64,000 bases of DNA, taken from assembly GCA_030844895.1 (NCBI GenBank), contig CM061231.1, positions 156,145,889 through 156,209,888 on the forward strand, in the 5' to 3' direction. Of the stretch, positions 59,280-64,000 are shown piece by piece. The notes below the pieces were generated by a model that was not told where the DNA came from, did not search any database, and saw only the letters and a list, made by a program, of their open reading frames with translations. The position numbers and the translations under genes are program-made. This stretch comes from Ambrosia x helenae. Its lineage: Eukaryota; Streptophyta; Magnoliopsida; Asterales; Asteraceae. Every line of letters begins with the position of its first letter. Positions within the stretch are counted from its first letter, which is position 1.

Positions 59280-62040
59280 ATAGGAATGGTAATGATCCAT
59301 TCCATTACCATGTTTGTTCCATTCCCTCTCTCATTCCATTACCCCATACCAAATTTGCTCATTCCTAGTTACATGTTACAACAAATTGATTTATTTAGAT
59401 TTAAAACTTACTTTTTTTTTTATTTTTTTTTTTGAAAGGTTAATTTCTTTTAAATCCTGTAGTCTGTGGTATTAATTGGACTCGACTCGACTCGTTTATA
59501 GCCCTATATGCAATCACCACACATAATCAATGTGTTTCTATTTGTCAATAGCGATGCATCCTTGTCAAAAAAATTTAATCTTCATAGAAAAGACAAAGTA
59601 AAAGTCCCTTTAATTAAACATATACTTTTATATGTTTATGAAATTATATATATATACAAATTGCAAAATTTTGTGTGAGAGGGATTTACTGTTTCCCTCA
59701 ATACAAGTGTGTGAAGCACCGCGTACAACCACGTGAAGCAGCACACAGATTATATAGATTATATATCCACCGTTCTCTCTCCTCACCTCTACAGTTTTCC
59801 ATCCCTTATCTCTGGCTTCCTATTTCTGTGATCCATCGTCGGTGCCTGTTCGTGACCGGTGGCTTCGGCTGCCGGTTTCTTTGCTTGCTCCCTTATAACC
59901 GATGGTTCTCATCTTCTCTGCAGCCGCCGGTGTGTTTTCTTCGTGTATCCTTTCTCTCTAAAAAATCATAGAGAGAGACACTGATGGGGGTTATGGTCTG
60001 TGGATGTTGTTATGTCTCCAATGATTGGCATCCGTCGTTCTTGGGTTCACTGCCGTCTTTTACTTTCAAACCCTAGGCGGCGAGGGATGTTACCGTTTTC
60101 GGTTTCGACGGCAAACAAGGATGGTCTGTTGGTTCGGCGTGCACGCACGTGACAGCATTGATGAACCCGGTCCCGTTGCCGGAGAAGGAGCCCTATCTTT
60201 TCATCTGATTCAGGCAAACACAACCATCTTAGGCGTCAGGTACTTCTCTTTGTAGTTCCGATTGTATGTAGGGGATGGAGTTTTGTTGTGAGGTCTTTGA
60301 GTGGGAATAGGATTTGTATTTAGTTGTTATGTTTGTGGGCTTTGTAATCAGAGGTTATGAGATACGAGTAATATTGTTATAATAAGATGAGGTCTTCGTA
60401 TTACCCAGAATAGGAAATCGGAAATACATGCGAAATAAGGTAAAAACTATTTAAACGATAGACAATCTGCGTGCTGTATTATATTTTGTGAGCCTTGGAA
60501 TACAAATGAAAGATCATAATGAAGAATTTGGGATATGTGAGCTTTTGTAGGAATACAAATTATTAATAGTTGGGATGTGACCTGTAATCAAATAGAGAAC
60601 TCGAGTTCCCCCTTTTGCTAATTTGCTTCTAAATTCAAGAGATCTTTATACGTTGTTGTCATTTAGGGGTTTTGGAATATCAACTATTAATGATGACGAT
60701 CAATGTACGCAGTGCAAGGGTGACAAAGTTGTGAAGGAAAAGTAGGTTATGAAAGTACACATGGAGAAGGTCATACATTACGGGTAGAAGGTAATTCGAG
60801 TCACATGGGGCGTCTCCGATAGGTAATTCGAGGATTTTATTTTATTGAATTTTTATGACATAAAAGGTTTAATGAACGCCTTACAAGTCGTAATGAGACT
60901 TCGCATATTTGAATTATTTGTTGAGAGAGAGTAGAATAGTTGGTCAATTTGCTATGAATTGCTCTCTTTGTTCTACAGACAAAGCGTAAATTTTGATGAT
61001 TGAATGAATTTTTATTTGAAAACCCATGTCTACTACGGTTTCTTTTGAGTTGTGTATAACAATCTTGAAGAGTGGATCATCCTTATTTAGTTAGTTCAAC
61101 GAATTTTTTTGAGAGGTTACATTTTTGTTCAAGTAATTTAGGATTTTTTTCTGTGTTTCAGTGAAGATGCTGTGGGTGATACACGGTAGTACAAGGAGAA
61201 AGGCAGTGTTGTTACACTCTATTCTCATCGCATATGCAACTTTCACCAGTATTGGAATCTTATTCCTTACTTTGCGTTAAGTCGACGATCCGTCAACATC
61301 CGCTACACGGCACCTCACGTAAACCATCACTCAATAGGTGGACGAAACTTGGACAACGAAACAATCAAACGATGCGCTGCGGTGGAAGATACGGTATATA
61401 ATTTCCTAGGCGTATTCCTTGCGCAAAGGTTCATGAGTTAGAGATATATTTGACGGCTCTTCAATCCTAACGGTATCAAATTTTAGCTTCCGTTGTTTGA
61501 TTTCGATTTAACATGGCTTCATTTTGAATTTTTAGACTATGCACCTTGAATTTAAACGCCATAATTCGTTTTTTATTTTGCTGCAGTGTGTACTTCCACT
61601 TGCAGACTTGCTATTTCTATCTATTGCAGCTATTCAATTTTTCTCATCAACATGAAAAGAGTGTGTTTAGTTCTTATTGTAAGAATTATTTGTGTGTTGG
61701 ACAAATGTACTTGGGACAAAAAAAAAAATCCATACTAATGTATATTTCCATGGTTTATTAATATGCCATATGTGGTTCTTTTTTGCCTGCCCATTGCCAA
61801 CGCAACGCACAGCTCGCAAAAAAAATCCTTTTACTTTGCAGTCAACAACAATGTCTTAGGCAGAAAAACGAATACTAATGTCATCATTGTGTTAGGTCTA
61901 AAAAAGTCGCAAACACGATGTTGTCGCAGCAACGCGCGACATCAGGTAAATTGTAATACGTGTAATGAAGCTAGGTTGCCATCATAACGCGCGACGTGGC
62001 TCTGTAGCTCTATTTCCATCGGGTCAAATATGAGTATCTG
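59280..62040. other. Interior of the CACTA element without a recognisable gene
   Basis: About 59680-60260 has the base composition of a 5' UTR or coding end (CT-rich, then open frames of 98 and 76 codons at 59675-59971 and 60025-60255), but I recognise no domain. CGCGCGAC motifs appear near 61935-61995. It may include captured gene pieces and the body of the Helitron ending at 62081. Confidence 0.4.
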
Positions 62041-62046
62041 GTCGCC

Positions 62047-62081
62047 CCCGCCGCAGCAACGCGCGGCGGGTATAACACTAG
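62047..62081 (+). mobile_element. Helitron 3' terminus
   Basis: A perfect 8-bp stem (CCCGCCGC / GCGGCGGG, 62047-62054 and 62063-62070) with an 8-base loop is followed 7 bases later by CTAG and then T. This is the Helitron 3' signature (hairpin then CTRR, inserted before T). The 5' TC end was not located, so element length is unknown. Confidence 0.65.
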
Positions 62082-62613
62082 TTTCATACAAAACTTAAAA
62101 AAATCCCAGCTGTTATTCAAATCCCCTAATTCTCCCGCTCCATAGTTTCCCTCTGTGTGAATTGGTAACTTTTCCCAAATTTGAAGTTAATTTCCCAACC
62201 CCTATATCTTCCTGTTCTCTTTAGATCTTGACCCTCCATATCTTTCTTCCATTCAAAAATCCATATGGTTTGCCTCATATCCGTCTCTCTGTAAAAAGCC
62301 AATCGATTTGCCTCAGATCCGTTACCCCTTTTATGAAACCCTATATTTACCCTTTTGGTGAAGACGTGAAGAGGAGCACTCTTTGTCGCCTCAGGTTTTT
62401 GTTATGTACTCAGTGTTCATCTATGTACGGATTCTTATATAATTTTTTTTAGATGTTGTTGTGGCCGATCATTTGATTTTTAATTGGGTTCAAGTGTTTT
62501 TTTTGCCCTGCACGATAAGTTAATTTTTTTTAAAGTTTTCATGATGTATATTTACTTCTGATATGCCATTTACATAGAATGTTGGTAAGCTAATTTCTGT
62601 GTATGGTTTGCAG

Positions 62614-62668
62614 CTCTTCTCAGAAACTGTTCCCAAGACTGCAGAGAATTTTAGGGCACTTTGTACTG
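62614..62668 (+). pseudogene. Cyclophilin (peptidyl-prolyl isomerase) exon fragment
   Basis: After an acceptor TTTGCAG and before a donor GTAATA, 55 bases encode LFSETVPKTAENFRALCTG, which closely matches the conserved N-terminal block of plant cyclophilins. No other cyclophilin exon was found in the 1.3 kb to the window end. UTR-like sequence lies at 62100-62420. It looks like a gene fragment captured by the transposon. Confidence 0.8.
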
Positions 62669-63026
62669 GTAATATTTACATCATAACTGATCATTATTGT
62701 ATTTCACGCAAATCACTAAATGTTTAGATTATCTTGTTATTGGAGTAACCTTTTACATAATCTTGAAAAATATATGATTTGCTCAAGTATAGTGTTTTTT
62801 ACTTCTAAGATCAATATACATTGTGGAATTTGAAGCCTTGAAGGTTAGGTTACTTACTAATTAGATAACACTGTAATAATAAATGTGTAGGTAATGATCT
62901 TTATCCACAGTGCTGAGTCTACACATCATGACACTTAATTTATATGTAGGTAAACGTAACTACTAACACATTATATGGTTTTTCCTACACATACTATGTG
63001 TGGGTAAATACCCAAATTTCTTGTAG

Positions 63027-63979
63027 TGAACAATGATGACCACGGGGAGCGTGACATGATATTTCATGGTACCTATATTTTCTCTTTCTAAAATATTTTA
63101 TTATGATATTCAATTAGTATTAAGTTTGATTCAATTAACTGTTTTCGATGCTTACTGTTTTTGTAACTATATATATCAATTAATAACAAGATGCCGCTGA
63201 AGATGATGTAAATAAACACATGGATGGTTTAGAAAATGAGATCGATGAACTGGTGGATGAAGAGTTTGAAGTCCCACAACCAGAAAATGAAGCAGGTTTA
63301 TCTAATTTACTTGATTGCTTCATTTTTTTTTTGTTTCTCAATACATATATTGTTTGACACATGATGAATATATAAGAAACTATAATAAAACTAAGAAAAC
63401 GTACAGACTTAATATATTGCCTTTCAATTTATATAGTATTTTTAATGTATACATGTACATTGTAAATCATGTTCACTTTTTGTAGTTCGACATGTACGTA
63501 AAAGAGTGAGAGGACCTACGCGTATGCCAGAAGTTTGGGCCCAAGAAAAAGGGGATAGAATTCCTATTTTAGTTAATGAACTTGGACAACCTATTGGTGA
63601 CAAAGTTAGTAAACTAACCCATTACATGGGAACCCTTTCAAGGAGTGGAAAGTACTGTCCGATTTATAAACTATGGAATAAAGTTAAGGACAGCAAAAAA
63701 CAAACGTTGCTCGAATTCATAAAGGTACATAATTAAAAATATGTTTGTTAATGAATGACTAAAGTATTTGTTTTCTAATGTGACATGTTCCATTTTTAGA
63801 CAAAATTTGATATTCTAGAAGATGCTGAAGGCTGGGTATTGAAATCATTTGGGAAGAGTTAAGGAAAGCTACTATGATCCGTCTTTGTCACTTCATGAAC
63901 AAATAAATTTTAGGCCAAAACAAGTTCAAAAAAAACAATGGAGGAGACTTGTGAAGTATTGGAATAAAACAAAGTCTAA
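63027..63979 (+). pseudogene. Plant transposase (Ptta/En/Spm) family gene, partial and frameshifted
   Basis: Exons 63027-63068, 63191-63295, 63486-63724 and 63800-63979 have GT-AG borders and compatible phases. The first two are acidic. The third carries RGPTRMPEVWAQEKGDRIPI and GTLSRSGKYCPIYKLWN, and the fourth DAEGWVLKSFGKS, typical of the Transposase_24/Ptta family found beside TNPD in CACTA elements. The fourth exon changes frame at about 63860 (two bases missing, immediate TAA), after which family sequence (YYDPSLSLHEQINFRP) continues. A donor GTATGA follows 63979 and the gene runs out of the window. Its start is upstream and unresolved. Confidence 0.78.
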
Positions 63980-64000
63980 GGTATGAAATAACCTTACACT

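Larger units (their letters stand above)
58662..64000 (+). mobile_element. CACTA (En/Spm-type) element, left part
   Basis: CACTACAACAAAAAGG at 58662 is a typical CACTA end and sits exactly where the Copia relic is broken. It is followed by some 600 bp of subterminal repeats and, further right, exons of a Ptta/En/Spm transposase-type gene. The right end is not identified and probably lies beyond the window. Inside are a Helitron 3' end (62081) and a cyclophilin exon fragment (62614). Confidence 0.7.

Noticed and set aside
58662..63028. A complete CACTA element ending at CTTGTAGTG (63028)
   Set aside because: The 3-bp flanks (tgt and aac) do not match, and the right motif fits a splice acceptor; left end kept, right end left open.

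Overview
The window is nuclear DNA of a flowering plant. It holds two spliced plant genes, a trichome birefringence-like (TBL) O-acetyltransferase and a nuclear factor Y subunit C (NF-YC), in a dense nest of plant transposable elements. Repeat content and style suggest a eudicot with a large genome, perhaps Asteraceae; that family guess is an impression and was not tested.

Layout. 1-13886: a Ty3/Gypsy chromovirus of Tekay type (5' LTR cut by the window edge, gag-pol 1391-11114, 3' LTR ending at 13886). Its chromodomain is split by a complete non-autonomous LTR element (5916-10993, target duplication gaact). The Gypsy element itself sits in the gag of an older Ty1/Copia element (13901 to about 18210), giving a three-level nest. 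18360-22130: small repeats, namely a hAT-like MITE, a 1.4-kb direct duplication whose copies each gained a different insertion (a SINE; a CCGG-rich MITE), and SINE relics. 22655-26099: TBL gene, minus strand, four exons, one frameshift. 28398-35084: a second non-autonomous LTR element (2,139-bp LTRs, TSD ttaag), related to the first. 35211-38610: 3' part of a Copia-like element on the minus strand, with a long ORF carrying four nonsense codons. 39486-44606: a complete Mutator-like element with a 10-bp target duplication, 275-bp TIRs and two convergent genes. 45535-49230: Au-type SINE, nested MITEs, a 99-bp SINE and a 618-bp hAT-like MITE. 49278-51558: a PIF/Harbinger transposon and an inverted, internally deleted sibling sharing one TTA. 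53340-57310: NF-YC with introns in both UTRs. 57950-58661: Copia relic. 58662-64000: left part of a CACTA element with subterminal repeats, a Helitron 3' end, a cyclophilin exon fragment and exons of a plant-transposase (Ptta/En/Spm) gene running off the window.

How it works together. Only TBL (cell-wall polysaccharide acetylation in the Golgi) and NF-YC (CCAAT-binding transcription factor) look like host genes, and nothing links them functionally. The rest is a record of transposition. Three LTR families share the same primer-binding leader and a similar intron-like splice module, which suggests that the two non-coding elements are mobilised by Tekay-type proteins. Many lesions are single-base changes in homopolymers, also seen between otherwise identical LTR pairs, so some apparent pseudogenes may be assembly errors.
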